Source: an uncultured Eubacteriales bacterium (GTDB lineage Bacteria; Bacillota; Clostridia; Oscillospirales; Acutalibacteraceae). From it: a stretch of DNA of 64,000 nt. Shown here in pieces: positions 10,000-19,371 of this stretch. The DNA lies in assembly GCA_934728355.1 (NCBI GenBank), contig CAKVEA010000005.1, forward strand, positions 3,673 to 67,672, given 5' to 3'. The first letter of the stretch is position 1; each line of letters starts with the position of its first letter. Under the pieces are notes generated by a model. The model saw only the letters and a list, made by a program, of their open reading frames with translations, was not told the origin of the DNA and did no database searches. A program made the translations under genes and the position numbers.

Positions 10000-10266
10000 A
10001 TGAAACTAAGTATTAAGCATAAAGGAATTTTTATTTTCAGATTAGTTTTGGTTTTGATACTTCTTTATGTTGTTTCTTTGTTTGTGATTCAATTTGTAAA
10101 AATAAAAAATAAAAAAGATGAAATAAGAAATATTGAACAACAGATACAAATTGAAAAAAATAAAACAGACGAAATTTCAAATATGCTTGACCAAGACGAT
10201 AATTCTGAAAAGGCTGAAGATGTTCCGCACCGTGGCACAAGGGTATATGAAAATGTGGTTCGATAA
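10000..10266 (+). CDS. divIC: Septum formation initiator DivIC/FtsB
   Basis: This 88-residue protein has a short basic N-terminus, one membrane helix (about residues 10-30), then a Lys/Glu-rich coiled coil ('IKNKKDEIRNIEQQIQIEKN'). This is the DivIC/FtsB/FtsL plan of small bitopic divisome proteins that form a complex with FtsQ. The position after yabQ and before an S1-domain gene matches the yabP-yabQ-divIC-yabR order of Firmicutes, which makes DivIC the best name. Confidence 0.85.
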   Translation: MKLSIKHKGIFIFRLVLVLILLYVVSLFVIQFVKIKNKKDEIRNIEQQIQIEKNKTDEISNMLDQDDNSEKAEDVPHRGTRVYENVVR

Positions 10267-10293
10267 ATAATTAAAGGAGGAAGTTTTTTTTTT

Positions 10294-10695
10294 ATGCAAC
10301 TTGAAGTAGGAGCAATAATGAGTGGAAGGGTTAAAAGTATTACTAAATTTGGTGCATTTGTGGAACTTGAAAACAAAAAGACTGGTTTAGTCCATATTTC
10401 CGAGATATCCGATGAGTTTGTAAAAGAAGTGAAGGATCATTTAAAAGAAGGCCAGGAAGTTAAAGTTAAAATTATTGGTATTTCTAAAGAAGGTAAAATA
10501 GAACTTTCAATAAAGAAAGTTAATGAAAAACCTGAAGATGCAATAAAACGCGAAGAAATGAAGAAAAAAATATCTGCAAGTAAATTTGAAGATATGATGA
10601 ACAAATTTAAAAGATTAAGTGATGACAAGCTTTTAGATTTTAAAAAGAAATCCGAACCAAGAAAAAATAAGTCTTCACATAAAAACGGAATTTAG
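10294..10695 (+). CDS. S1 RNA-binding domain protein (YabR-like)
   Basis: This 133-residue protein has one S1 domain at residues about 4-72 ('EVGAIMSGRVKSITKFGAFV', 'GLVHISEIS', 'VKVKIIGI', 'KIELSIK'). A basic, low-complexity C-terminal tail follows. It is the YabR/general-stress-protein-13 type found after divIC in many Firmicutes and presumably binds RNA or the ribosome. A strong AAAGGAGG site lies upstream. The following 130 bases hold the structured dapF leader. Confidence 0.88.
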   Translation: MQLEVGAIMSGRVKSITKFGAFVELENKKTGLVHISEISDEFVKEVKDHLKEGQEVKVKIIGISKEGKIELSIKKVNEKPEDAIKREEMKKKISASKFEDMMNKFKRLSDDKLLDFKKKSEPRKNKSSHKNGI

Positions 10696-10722
10696 TGCTA
10701 AAATATGAACTGATTTTTAGTT

Positions 10723-10790
10723 AATCGAGGGCAACATGTATAAATGCATGATGCTCCGATTATTTTTGTTGTAAATGAGTTGCCGGAGGT
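10723..10790 (+). promoter_or_regulatory. Structured leader upstream of dapF, candidate cis-regulator
   Basis: AATCG...CGATT closes a long imperfect hairpin (10723-10762) containing GCA-a-CATG/CATG-a-TGC around a TATAAATG loop. GTTGCC (10779-10784) can instead pair with GGCAAC (10730-10735), and CGGAG (10784-10788) with CTCCG (10754-10758). Those two pairings cross, as in a pseudoknot, and each competes with the hairpin. The last segment contains GGAGG. I recognise no riboswitch class. Confidence 0.4.
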
Positions 10791-10827
10791 GTAAAATTAT
10801 ATATATGAAACTTTATGGAGGTCACAG

Positions 10828-11670
10828 ATGAAAATTAAATTTACTAAAATGCATGGTTGCGGTAATGATTATGTTTATATTAACTGTTTCAATCAAGCTT
10901 TTTCTGAACCTGAAAAGTTAAGTGTTTGTTTGTCAGACAGACGCAAAAGTATTGGTGGAGACGGTATAATTTTAATAGAGCCTTCGAATATTGCGGATGC
11001 AAAAATGAGAATTTTTAATAAAGATGGCAGCGAAGGAAAAATGTGTGGAAATGGAGTACGGTGCGTTGCAAAATATCTTTATGACAGCGGAATGTGCAAA
11101 AATCAGAAAGATATTAAAATTGAAACTCTTTCAGGGGTTAAAACCCTTGAAATTATAGAAGATTCAGGTAATGAAGCAGTTGTTAAAGTAAATATGGGAA
11201 AACCCAGTCTCAAACCTTCGGATATACCTGTTATTATCGACAAAGAAAAAGTGGTGAATGAATCTGTTTCTTTTGGAGGAACAAAGTATAATATTACTTG
11301 TGTTTCAGTAGGAAATCCGCACTGTGTAATATTTTTGGATGAGATTTACTCAGTGAATATAAGAGAAATAGGATCAAAACTTTCGTCTAGCAATATGTTC
11401 CCGGAAGGAGTAAATGTTGAATTTGCCAGTGTTATGGATAAAAATAATATAGCTATGAGAGTTTGGGAACGAGGAAGCGGAGAAACACTTGCATGCGGAA
11501 GCGGAGCATGTGCAAGTGTAGTAGCTGCTGCAGAGAACGGATTTTGCGACAGGGAAAGCGACGTAAACGTTCACCTGCGCGGAGGAAAATTGAAAGTAAA
11601 CTATGGAAAAGAGAATGTGTTCTTAATAGGAAATGCTATAAAAGTTTTTGAAGGAGAGATTGAAATATGA
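10828..11670 (+). CDS. dapF: Diaminopimelate epimerase
   Basis: DapF interconverts LL- and meso-diaminopimelate, giving the precursor of lysine and of meso-DAP peptidoglycan. The two catalytic cysteines lie in 'MCGNGVRCVAKYL' and 'LACGSGACASV'. 'HGCGNDYVYI' near the start and 'GNPHCVIF' are also typical. Length 280 is normal. The ATG is preceded by GGAGG inside an 8-codon ORF (MKLYGGHR, 10805-10831) whose TGA overlaps the dapF ATG. It overlaps pyrG by 4 bases. dapL two genes on completes the aminotransferase branch. Confidence 0.95.
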   Translation: MKIKFTKMHGCGNDYVYINCFNQAFSEPEKLSVCLSDRRKSIGGDGIILIEPSNIADAKMRIFNKDGSEGKMCGNGVRCVAKYLYDSGMCKNQKDIKIETLSGVKTLEIIEDSGNEAVVKVNMGKPSLKPSDIPVIIDKEKVVNESVSFGGTKYNITCVSVGNPHCVIFLDEIYSVNIREIGSKLSSSNMFPEGVNVEFASVMDKNNIAMRVWERGSGETLACGSGACASVVAAAENGFCDRESDVNVHLRGGKLKVNYGKENVFLIGNAIKVFEGEIEI

Positions 11671-13289
11671 TTAAATATGTTTTTGTAACGGGAGGAGTGG
11701 TTTCAGGCCTGGGAAAGGGTATAACTGCAGCATCTCTTGGCAGGCTTTTAAAGTCAAGGGGTCTTAAAGTTACTGCTCAAAAACTTGATCCTTATATAAA
11801 TGTTGACCCTGGAACAATGAGTCCATATCAGCACGGTGAGGTATTTGTTACCGAAGATGGTGCAGAAACAGATCTTGATTTAGGGCATTATGAAAGATTT
11901 ATAGACGAGAATTTAAATAAGTACTCAAATTTAACAACTGGTAAAGTATATTGGAATGTACTTAATAAAGAAAGAAGAGGAGAATATCTGGGTGAAACTA
12001 TTCAGGTAATTCCTCATATAACAAATGAAATAAAAAAGTTTATTTATTCTGTAGGAGAAAAATCCTGTGCAGATGTAGTAATAACTGAAATCGGAGGGAC
12101 CACCGGAGATATAGAAAGTCAACCTTTCTTAGAAGCTATACGTCAGATTTCAATAGAAGTAGGAAAGGAAAATTGTCTTTTTATCCATGTTACCTTAGTG
12201 CCTTACATTTCAGGTTCAGGAGAGTATAAATCAAAGCCCACGCAACATTCGGTTAAAGAACTTAGATCTATGGGAATAAATCCGGATATTGTTGTTGCAA
12301 GATGTACACAATCTCTTACAGAAAGTATAAGAGAAAAAATTTCTCTTTTTTGCAATATCAAACCTGATTGTGTAATTGAAAATACAGATACTCAATCGCT
12401 TTATTATGTTCCTTCAATGCTTGAAAAAAGTAATTTTTCAAATATAGTTTGCAGAGAACTTGGAATAAAATCCGAAAAATGTGATATGACCCAGTGGAAC
12501 AAAATGCTCGAAAGGATCAACAGCCGTACCAAAAATGTTAAAATAGCCTTAGTAGGTAAATATGTTCAGCTTCATGATGCATACTTGTCAGTAGCCGAAG
12601 CTCTTCAACACGGCGGGTTTGAAACGTCAACAAATGTTGAAATAAAATGGGTAGATTCAGAATTGGTGACTCAGTACACAGTTAAAGATTTACTCGGAGA
12701 TTGTCAAGGAATTTTAGTTCCCGGAGGATTTGGATCAAGGGGAATAGAGGGAAAAATTGCGGCTATCAGATATGCAAGAGAAAATAATGTTCCTTTCCTT
12801 GGAATTTGTCTTGGAATGCAAGCTGCGGTAATTGAGTTTGCGCGAAATGTTTTAATGATTTCAGATGCTCATTCAAGCGAATTTTCTGAAACGGAAAATT
12901 GTGTAATAAATATAATGGATGACCAAAGAGAACAACGTCAAAAAGGCGGAACAATGCGTTTGGGAGCTTATCCTTGTAAAGTAATAGAAAATTCTATGAT
13001 GTATAAATGTTACGGAAAATCAGAGGTAAGCGAAAGACATAGACACAGATACGAGTTTAATAATAAATACAGAGATATTTTCAAAGAGAATGGTATGTGT
13101 ATAAGCGGTATGTCTCCTAACGGAGTTTTGGTAGAAGCTGTAGAAATTCCTTCAAATGATTTTTTCATAGGTGTTCAATATCATCCCGAATTTAAAAGCA
13201 GACCTAACCATGCACATCCTCTTTTCAGAGAATTTGTAAGAGCTTCAGGAAATTACATTTGTAGCAGCGGAGTGAAAAATAATGCTTAA
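11667..13289 (+). CDS. pyrG: CTP synthase
   Basis: PyrG makes CTP from UTP, ATP and glutamine. The N-terminal amidoligase domain carries the P-loop-like 'GVVSGLGKGITAASLGRLL' and 'LDPYINVDPGTMSPYQHGEVFVTEDG'. The C-terminal class I glutamine amidotransferase domain has 'GICLGMQ' with the nucleophilic Cys. Its His-Glu pair is in 'YHPEFKSRP'. Length 540 is typical. It overlaps dapF by 4 bases and dapL by 8, so the three are translated as one operon. Confidence 0.97.
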   Translation: MIKYVFVTGGVVSGLGKGITAASLGRLLKSRGLKVTAQKLDPYINVDPGTMSPYQHGEVFVTEDGAETDLDLGHYERFIDENLNKYSNLTTGKVYWNVLNKERRGEYLGETIQVIPHITNEIKKFIYSVGEKSCADVVITEIGGTTGDIESQPFLEAIRQISIEVGKENCLFIHVTLVPYISGSGEYKSKPTQHSVKELRSMGINPDIVVARCTQSLTESIREKISLFCNIKPDCVIENTDTQSLYYVPSMLEKSNFSNIVCRELGIKSEKCDMTQWNKMLERINSRTKNVKIALVGKYVQLHDAYLSVAEALQHGGFETSTNVEIKWVDSELVTQYTVKDLLGDCQGILVPGGFGSRGIEGKIAAIRYARENNVPFLGICLGMQAAVIEFARNVLMISDAHSSEFSETENCVINIMDDQREQRQKGGTMRLGAYPCKVIENSMMYKCYGKSEVSERHRHRYEFNNKYRDIFKENGMCISGMSPNGVLVEAVEIPSNDFFIGVQYHPEFKSRPNHAHPLFREFVRASGNYICSSGVKNNA

Positions 13290-14463
13290 TTTAAATCATA
13301 ATTTTGAGAATCTTAAAAAAAATTATTTATTTGTTGATATTCAAAAGCGAACAGAAAATTATTTGAAAGAGAATCCTAATGCTCACATTATAAAAATGGG
13401 TATAGGAGATGTTACTTTACCTATTTCTCAATGCGTTTCGAATGCTATGAAAAATGCTTGCAGTGAAATGGAAAATGAAAAAACTTTTAAAGGATATGGC
13501 CCTTATGAAGGATATGATTTTTTAAAAAATGCCATATGCAGTCATTATTTTGATGATTTTGGTGTTAAATTAAATCTAAATGAGATTTATGTTTCGGATG
13601 GTGCAAAAAGTGATGCCTCAAATATACTTGATATATTTTCGTCTGATTCAACTGTTATGATAGCAGACCCTGTTTATCCTGTTTATTTTGATTCAGGTAT
13701 CATAAGAGGAAATAAAATTAAAATTATTAATGCTACAAAAGAAAATAATTTTCTTCCTCTTCCAAAAGAAAGAGCTGATATAATTTATCTTTGTTCACCG
13801 AACAATCCTACAGGAGCGGTGTACGACAAAGAAAAATTGAAAATTTGGGTTGATTTTGCTCTCGAAAATGAAAGTTTAATAATTTTTGATGCAGCTTATG
13901 AATCTTTCATAAGTGATGAAAGTTTGCCAAGGAGCATATTTGAAATTGAAGGTGCGAGAAATTGTGCTGTGGAACTTTGTTCATTTTCTAAGTCGGCAGG
14001 TTTTACAGGTGTGAGATGTGCTTATATGGTTATCCCGAATGAGCTTGTGGTAAATGGTAAAAAAATAGGTGATATTTGGCTTAGACGTCAATCAATTAAA
14101 TTTAATGGTGTTTCATATATAACTCAAAGAGGAGCACAAGCCTCTTTATCTAAGGAAGGAAAAGCAGAAGTCTTAAAATCCATAAACTACTATAAAAGAA
14201 ATGCAAAGTTAATTTCCGATACTCTTTGCAGTTTAGGAATTTGGAATTGCGGAGGAGATAATTCTCCTTATATCTGGATGCAAACACCAAATAATATGAA
14301 GTCTTGGGATTTCTTCGATATACTTCTTAAAAATGCCGATATCGTAAGTACACCCGGCGTTGGATTTGGAGAATGTGGTGAAGGTTTTATGAGACTCTCT
14401 TCTTTTAATTCATATAAAAACACTTTAATTGCTTCAGAAAGATTAAAAAATTTAAAATTTTAA
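13282..14463 (+). CDS. dapL: LL-diaminopimelate aminotransferase
   Basis: DapL makes LL-diaminopimelate from tetrahydrodipicolinate and glutamate in one step, bypassing the succinylase/acetylase route. Diagnostic segments are 'NYLFVDIQKR', 'KMGIGDVTLPI', 'GPYEGYDFLKNAI', 'CSPNNPTGAVY' and 'CSFSKSAGFTGVR', the last with the PLP Lys. It is a fold-type I aminotransferase of about 393 residues. With dapF in the same operon it marks the aminotransferase lysine pathway, found in many Clostridia. Confidence 0.9.
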   Translation: MLNLNHNFENLKKNYLFVDIQKRTENYLKENPNAHIIKMGIGDVTLPISQCVSNAMKNACSEMENEKTFKGYGPYEGYDFLKNAICSHYFDDFGVKLNLNEIYVSDGAKSDASNILDIFSSDSTVMIADPVYPVYFDSGIIRGNKIKIINATKENNFLPLPKERADIIYLCSPNNPTGAVYDKEKLKIWVDFALENESLIIFDAAYESFISDESLPRSIFEIEGARNCAVELCSFSKSAGFTGVRCAYMVIPNELVVNGKKIGDIWLRRQSIKFNGVSYITQRGAQASLSKEGKAEVLKSINYYKRNAKLISDTLCSLGIWNCGGDNSPYIWMQTPNNMKSWDFFDILLKNADIVSTPGVGFGECGEGFMRLSSFNSYKNTLIASERLKNLKF

Positions 14464-14501
14464 AAAAATATAAAACATGAAAATATAGGAGGACTAACTA
14501 A

Positions 14502-15560
14502 ATGGCATTTGATAAAGAAAAAGCTTTGGAAACCGCTCTCGGACAAATTGAAAAACAATTTGGAAAAGGTGCTGTTATGAGGCTCGGAAAAAATGAAGCT
14601 ATGCAAGTAGATGCTATACCGACGGGTTCTTTGTCTTTAGATATTGCACTTGGAATAGGTGGACTTCCAAGAGGAAGAATTATTGAAATGTATGGTCCTG
14701 AATCTTCAGGTAAAACCACTATTGCTCTTCATTGTATTGCTGAAGGTCAAAAGAATGGCGGATGTGCTGCTTTTATAGACGTCGAACATGCACTTGATCC
14801 TGTTTACGCAAAAGCTTTAGGAGTTGATGTTGATTCTCTTTTAGTTTCTCAGCCGGATACAGGAGAGCAAGCACTTGAAATAACAGAATCTCTCGTTCGT
14901 TCAGGTGCAATTGACGTAATAGTTGTAGACTCAGTTGCAGCACTTGTCCCAAGAGCGGAAATTGAAGGCGAAATGGGAGATTCTCATGTTGGACTTCAAG
15001 CAAGACTTATGTCTCAAGCTTTAAGAAAACTTGCAGGCGCTATTTCAAAATCTAACTGTGTGGCAATATTTATAAATCAGCTTCGTGAAAAAGTCGGAGT
15101 GGTATATGGTAATCCTGAAGTAACTCCTGGAGGTCGTGCTCTTAAATTTTATTCCTCTGTGAGACTTGATATAAGAAAAATAGAAACTCTTAAGTCCGGT
15201 GGAGAAGTTATAGGCTCCAGGACAAGAGCAAAAGTTGTAAAAAATAAAATGGCACCACCATTTAAAGAGGCGGAATTTGATATAATGTACGGTCAAGGAA
15301 TATCTCGTGAAGGAGAACTTCTAGACTTAGCAGTTAAGCTCGATGTCATTCAAAAAGCAGGATCTTGGTTTTCTTATAATGATGAAAAACTTGCCCAGGG
15401 ACGCGATAAAGTCAAAGAGTATTTGAAAAGTAATTTGGAATTAATGAAGGAAATAGAAGATAAGACTTTAGAGGAATATAGCAAAATGTATACTAAAGAC
15501 CGCTCCTGCACAAACCCTGAAAACCAAAATGAAAACTCTGAAGAAAGCGATGAATTCTAA
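14502..15560 (+). CDS. recA: Recombinase RecA
   Basis: RecA forms filaments on single-stranded DNA, drives strand exchange and triggers LexA cleavage. Walker A is 'GPESSGKTT' at residues about 66-74, Walker B 'VIVVDSVAALVP'. 'MGDSHVGLQARLMSQALRKL' is loop 1 and 'GNPEVTPGGRALKFYSSVR' loop 2. The acidic tail is usual. Length 352 is normal and there is no intein. AGGAGG precedes the ATG. recX follows after 11 bases and probably modulates the filament. Confidence 0.98.
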   Translation: MAFDKEKALETALGQIEKQFGKGAVMRLGKNEAMQVDAIPTGSLSLDIALGIGGLPRGRIIEMYGPESSGKTTIALHCIAEGQKNGGCAAFIDVEHALDPVYAKALGVDVDSLLVSQPDTGEQALEITESLVRSGAIDVIVVDSVAALVPRAEIEGEMGDSHVGLQARLMSQALRKLAGAISKSNCVAIFINQLREKVGVVYGNPEVTPGGRALKFYSSVRLDIRKIETLKSGGEVIGSRTRAKVVKNKMAPPFKEAEFDIMYGQGISREGELLDLAVKLDVIQKAGSWFSYNDEKLAQGRDKVKEYLKSNLELMKEIEDKTLEEYSKMYTKDRSCTNPENQNENSEESDEF

Positions 15561-15571
15561 GAATATCAAAT

Positions 15572-16162
15572 ATGAAAATTACATCTTTAAAAGCAGGAAA
15601 AAGAGGCAGCATTCTTGTTTATGCAGATGGTGAATATATTTTAAGTGTTCCTCGTGAGGTATTTTTAAAAACAAATATTAAAATTGGATATGAAATAACA
15701 GATGAGGAAATAGAAACTATTTCCTCTGAGGTTGAATTTTATAAAGCAAAATCAAGAGCATATAATATTCTTTCTTATAGGTCTCATTCAAAGAAAGAAC
15801 TTGAAGAAAAAATAAAACGAAAAACAGGAATTTTAAATCCTGAAAGAGTTGTTTCCAAAATGGAAGAGATAGGTCTTATAGATGACAAAAAATATGCTTT
15901 GGAATATGCATCTCATTTATTTAAGAACAAATTGTACGGAATTAAAAGAATAGCTTTCGAACTTTCGAAAAAAGGTATAAGTAAGGAAAATATAAATTTT
16001 GCAATTGAAAACCTTGATATGAATGAATATGAAAATATTCAGAAAATAGTAAGTAAAAAAAATATGGAAGATGAAAAAGAAAAGAAAAAAACTATTGCTA
16101 ATCTAATTCGACGTGGTTACTCATGGGAAAAAATAAATTCGGTTTTAAATAATGATTTTTAG
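15572..16162 (+). CDS. recX: Regulatory protein RecX
   Basis: This 196-residue protein has RecX three-helix repeats. Typical are 'AYNILSYRSHSKKELEEKI' and 'LIDDKKYALEYASHLFKNKLYGIKRIAFELSKKGIS', then 'RRGYSWEKINSVL' at the end. RecX caps or dismantles RecA filaments. It starts 11 bases after recA and overlaps pgsA by 11 bases, so it is co-transcribed with both. Confidence 0.9.
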   Translation: MKITSLKAGKRGSILVYADGEYILSVPREVFLKTNIKIGYEITDEEIETISSEVEFYKAKSRAYNILSYRSHSKKELEEKIKRKTGILNPERVVSKMEEIGLIDDKKYALEYASHLFKNKLYGIKRIAFELSKKGISKENINFAIENLDMNEYENIQKIVSKKNMEDEKEKKKTIANLIRRGYSWEKINSVLNNDF

Positions 16163-16763
16163 AAGGTGGAAAGAGATTAATATATCAAATAAATTAACTG
16201 TTTTTAGAATAGCATTGGTACCTTTAATTGCTTTTTTGCTTACTTTGGAAAATTTTAATTTTAAGTATCTTATTGCCGGGATTCTTTTTTTACTCGCTTC
16301 ATATACTGATTATCTCGACGGAAAACTTGCAAGAAAAAATAATTTAATAACTCCGTTTGGACAAATTATGGATCCTTTAGCGGATAAAATTTTAATTTGT
16401 TCTGTTATGGTTTGCTTTGTCTCAGACGGTCTGATTTCTGCACTGGCAGCAATTTTAATTATATTCCGAGAATTTTTGATTACTTCAATTAGATTCCTAA
16501 TATTTAAAAGTAACGGAGCGGTTATTCCTGCAAATATTTTAGGAAAACTAAAAACAATCAGCCAAATGACTTCTATAACAGTTATATTTGCAGTAAAGGC
16601 ATTATCTGAAATAAGTAGCTGCTTTTGTGATTTTGTTTCCGATAATTTTATTTATATTTATACTTTAGAAAATATTTTGATTTGGATTTCAGTAGCTTTT
16701 TCATGTGTTTCCGGTATAGTTTACATATATTTAAACAGAAAATCCATTTGCACGGATTTATAA
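16152..16763 (+). CDS. pgsA: CDP-diacylglycerol-glycerol-3-phosphate 3-phosphatidyltransferase
   Basis: PgsA makes phosphatidylglycerol phosphate in the membrane. The CDP-alcohol phosphotransferase signature D-x2-DG-x2-AR-x8-G-x3-D-x3-D is seen around 'YTDYLDGKLARKNNLITPFG' and 'MDPLADKIL'. Four to five hydrophobic helices follow. The ATG at 16152 lies inside recX without a clear ribosome site. A strong AAGGTGG at about 16162 is followed six bases later by an in-frame ATT, so a rare ATT start is possible. Family members usually begin at about this point ('ISNKLTVFRI'). Confidence 0.93.
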   Translation: MIFRRWKEINISNKLTVFRIALVPLIAFLLTLENFNFKYLIAGILFLLASYTDYLDGKLARKNNLITPFGQIMDPLADKILICSVMVCFVSDGLISALAAILIIFREFLITSIRFLIFKSNGAVIPANILGKLKTISQMTSITVIFAVKALSEISSCFCDFVSDNFIYIYTLENILIWISVAFSCVSGIVYIYLNRKSICTDL

Positions 16764-16785
16764 TTTAAGTGAGGGTGTGAAATGT

Positions 16786-18192
16786 ATGATAAAAATTTAT
16801 AATACATTAAAAAGAAAAAAAGAGGTATTTCAGCCGCTACATGAAAATGAAGTTATGATTTATGCTTGCGGGCCGACTGTGTATAATTATATTCATATAG
16901 GAAATGCAAGACCTATTTGTACTTTCGATGTTTTGCGTAGATTTTTAGAATACATGGGTTATCGGGTGAAATATGTTCAAAATTTTACTGATGTTGATGA
17001 CAAAATAATAAATAAAGCTAATGAAGAAAAAGTAAATTTTTTATCTGTATCTGAAAAATATATAAAGGAATATAAAACTGATGCAGAAGGTTTGAATATA
17101 AAAGAAGCTACTATTTCTCCTCGAGCAACTGAAAATATAACTGAAATAATAAGTGCAGTGAACTCTATGATTCAAAATGGTTTTGCATATTCTACTGAAA
17201 ATGGGGATGTTTACTTCCAAACCAGAAAATTTATGGATTATGGGAAACTTTCGGGTCAAACCGTTGATGATTTGCAATCAGGTGCGAGAGTAAAAGTTGA
17301 AGAATGTAAACATGATCCTCTTGATTTTGCACTTTGGAAATCCGCTAAACCGGGAGAGCCTTATTGGGAAAGTCCGTGGGGAAAAGGTAGACCGGGATGG
17401 CATATTGAATGTTCTGTTATGGCTCAAAAATATCTTGAAAAAACCATAGATATTCATTGCGGAGGGCAAGACCTTATATTCCCTCATCATGAAAATGAAA
17501 TAGCTCAAAGCGAATGCTTAACTGGTCAGAAATTTGCTAACTACTGGATGCATAACGGATATATAAATATTGGGAATCAAAAAATGTCTAAATCTCTTAA
17601 TAATTTTTTTACTGTCAGAGAAATTTCTGAAAAGTTTGGGTATGAGCCTATAAGATATTTAATGATTTCTTCTCATTACAGAAGTCCTATAAGTTTCAGT
17701 GAAGAAATTCTTGTTCAATGCAAATCTTCTCTTGAAAGGCTTTATAATTTCAGAGAAAATTTGGAATTTGCACTTGAAAAAGGAAATCAAGAAGATAAAT
17801 CTTCGCAAATTGATTTAACAACCTATAAAGAAAATTTCATAACTGCAATGAGTGATGATTTAAATACTGCAGATGCAATCAGTGTGTTATTTGAAATGGT
17901 TAGAGATGTGAATAAGAAAGTTTTAAGTTCTATTGATTATTCTAAAAAAGAAATAAATTCAATTATAAATCTTTTTGATGAATTAACTGGTGTTTTAGGT
18001 ATTCTATATAGTAAAAATTTTGAAAAAAATGATAAGCATGACACTTTTATGATAGAATCTCTTATTAAAAAAAGAGAAGAAGCTCGTAAAGAAAAAAATT
18101 GGGCTCTTGCAGATGAAATTCGAAATAAACTTGATTCCTTGGGGGTAATACTTGAAGACACTGCTCAGGGAACTAAATTTACTTTTAAGTAA
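16786..18192 (+). CDS. cysS: Cysteinyl-tRNA synthetase
   Basis: CysRS charges tRNA-Cys. The class I signatures are present: HIGH-type 'YIHIGNARP' near the start and 'KMSKSLNN' for KMSKS. Zinc ligands appear in 'CGPTVY', 'WHIECSVMA' and 'HHENEIAQSE'. Length about 468 is normal. A GTG at 16777 sits on the GAGGGTG ribosome site, so the in-frame ATG at 16786 is the better start. There is no T-box-like leader; it follows pgsA by 22 bases. Confidence 0.96.
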   Translation: MIKIYNTLKRKKEVFQPLHENEVMIYACGPTVYNYIHIGNARPICTFDVLRRFLEYMGYRVKYVQNFTDVDDKIINKANEEKVNFLSVSEKYIKEYKTDAEGLNIKEATISPRATENITEIISAVNSMIQNGFAYSTENGDVYFQTRKFMDYGKLSGQTVDDLQSGARVKVEECKHDPLDFALWKSAKPGEPYWESPWGKGRPGWHIECSVMAQKYLEKTIDIHCGGQDLIFPHHENEIAQSECLTGQKFANYWMHNGYINIGNQKMSKSLNNFFTVREISEKFGYEPIRYLMISSHYRSPISFSEEILVQCKSSLERLYNFRENLEFALEKGNQEDKSSQIDLTTYKENFITAMSDDLNTADAISVLFEMVRDVNKKVLSSIDYSKKEINSIINLFDELTGVLGILYSKNFEKNDKHDTFMIESLIKKREEARKEKNWALADEIRNKLDSLGVILEDTAQGTKFTFK

Positions 18193-18234
18193 GGGAGGTT
18201 GAAAACAGCATAATTCTTATTATGCTTTGATAAT
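18193..18234 (+). promoter_or_regulatory. Hairpin between a strong ribosome site and the potA start
   Basis: GGGAGG (18193-18198) lies 36 bases before the potA ATG, too far for normal initiation. Between them is a perfect 8-bp hairpin, AGCATAAT-TCTT-ATTATGCT (18207-18226). Folding it would bring the ribosome site to about 15 bases from the ATG. It has no T-run and so is not a good terminator. Confidence 0.45.
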
Positions 18235-19371
18235 ATGAATTCATCACTAATAACACTTGAAAAAATTAATGTTTCCTTTGATGGAGAAGTTATTTTAAAA
18301 GATTTTAATTTAAGTATAAAAGAAGGGGAATTTGTAACTCTTCTAGGACCTTCCGGATGTGGTAAAACTACAACTTTGAGGATTATTGCGGGATTTTTAA
18401 CTCCTGACAGCGGAAATGTTTTTTTTAAAGATAAAAATATAAATAAGGTACCTGCTCATAAAAGAGAAGTAAACACTATATTTCAAAAATATGCTTTATT
18501 TCCGCATTTAAATGTTTATGAAAATGTTGCTTTTGGTCTTAGAATCCAAAAAAAATCCGAAGCCGAAATAAGAGAAAAAGTCAAAGAAATGCTTAAAATG
18601 GTAAATTTAGAATCTTATATAAATAGAGATGTTAATTTACTTTCGGGTGGTCAACAACAAAGAGTAGCAATAGCACGAGCTCTTGCAAATGAGCCAAAAG
18701 TATTGCTACTTGATGAGCCTTTGGGCGCTCTTGATTTAAAACTAAGAAAAGATATGCAAGCAGAGCTTAAAAGTATTCATCAAAAAACAGGTATAACTTT
18801 TATTTTGGTTACTCATGACCAAGAAGAAGCACTTTCGATGTCCGACAGGGTAGTTGTCATGAACAAGGGTGCGATTCAACAGATAGGCTCACCGAAAGAT
18901 ATATATAATGAGCCTAAAAATGCTTTTGTTGCCGACTTTATAGGTGAAAGTAATATAGTTCCCGGAATTATGATAGATGATTACAAGGTTAGATTTTCAG
19001 GTAAAGAATTTAAATGTCTTGACAAAGGCTTTGAAAAAATGAGTTCTGTTGATGCAGTAATAAGACCGGAAGATATTAAAGTTGTCAGCCCTGAAAAAGG
19101 AGATATTTCAGGAGTAGTTACTTCTGTTACTTTTAAAGGAGTCCATAACGAAATAATAGTTGATGTTGATGGCTTTAAATGGATGATTCAAACAACCGAG
19201 AGCCAAGAAACAAACGATAAAATAGGTTTGGTTATAGACCCTGATGATATTCATATTATGAAAACTTCCGAGTATTCTTCTCAAGTAGGAGATTACAGTG
19301 CATTCAGTGATGAATTTTACCAAGAACAGCATCCTTTAGAATTAAATAGTGAAAAGGAGGATGAAGATTGA
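18235..19371 (+). CDS. potA: Spermidine/putrescine ABC transporter ATPase
   Basis: This is the ATP-binding subunit of a polyamine importer. It has Walker A 'GPSGCGKTT', Q-loop 'IFQKYALFPH', signature 'LLSGGQQQRVAIARAL', Walker B 'VLLLDEPLGALD' and the His switch 'LVTHDQEEAL'. A C-terminal TOBE domain follows from about residue 240. Length 378 fits PotA. It overlaps potB by 4 bases. The unusual spacing to its ribosome site is described separately. Confidence 0.95.
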   Translation: MNSSLITLEKINVSFDGEVILKDFNLSIKEGEFVTLLGPSGCGKTTTLRIIAGFLTPDSGNVFFKDKNINKVPAHKREVNTIFQKYALFPHLNVYENVAFGLRIQKKSEAEIREKVKEMLKMVNLESYINRDVNLLSGGQQQRVAIARALANEPKVLLLDEPLGALDLKLRKDMQAELKSIHQKTGITFILVTHDQEEALSMSDRVVVMNKGAIQQIGSPKDIYNEPKNAFVADFIGESNIVPGIMIDDYKVRFSGKEFKCLDKGFEKMSSVDAVIRPEDIKVVSPEKGDISGVVTSVTFKGVHNEIIVDVDGFKWMIQTTESQETNDKIGLVIDPDDIHIMKTSEYSSQVGDYSAFSDEFYQEQHPLELNSEKEDED

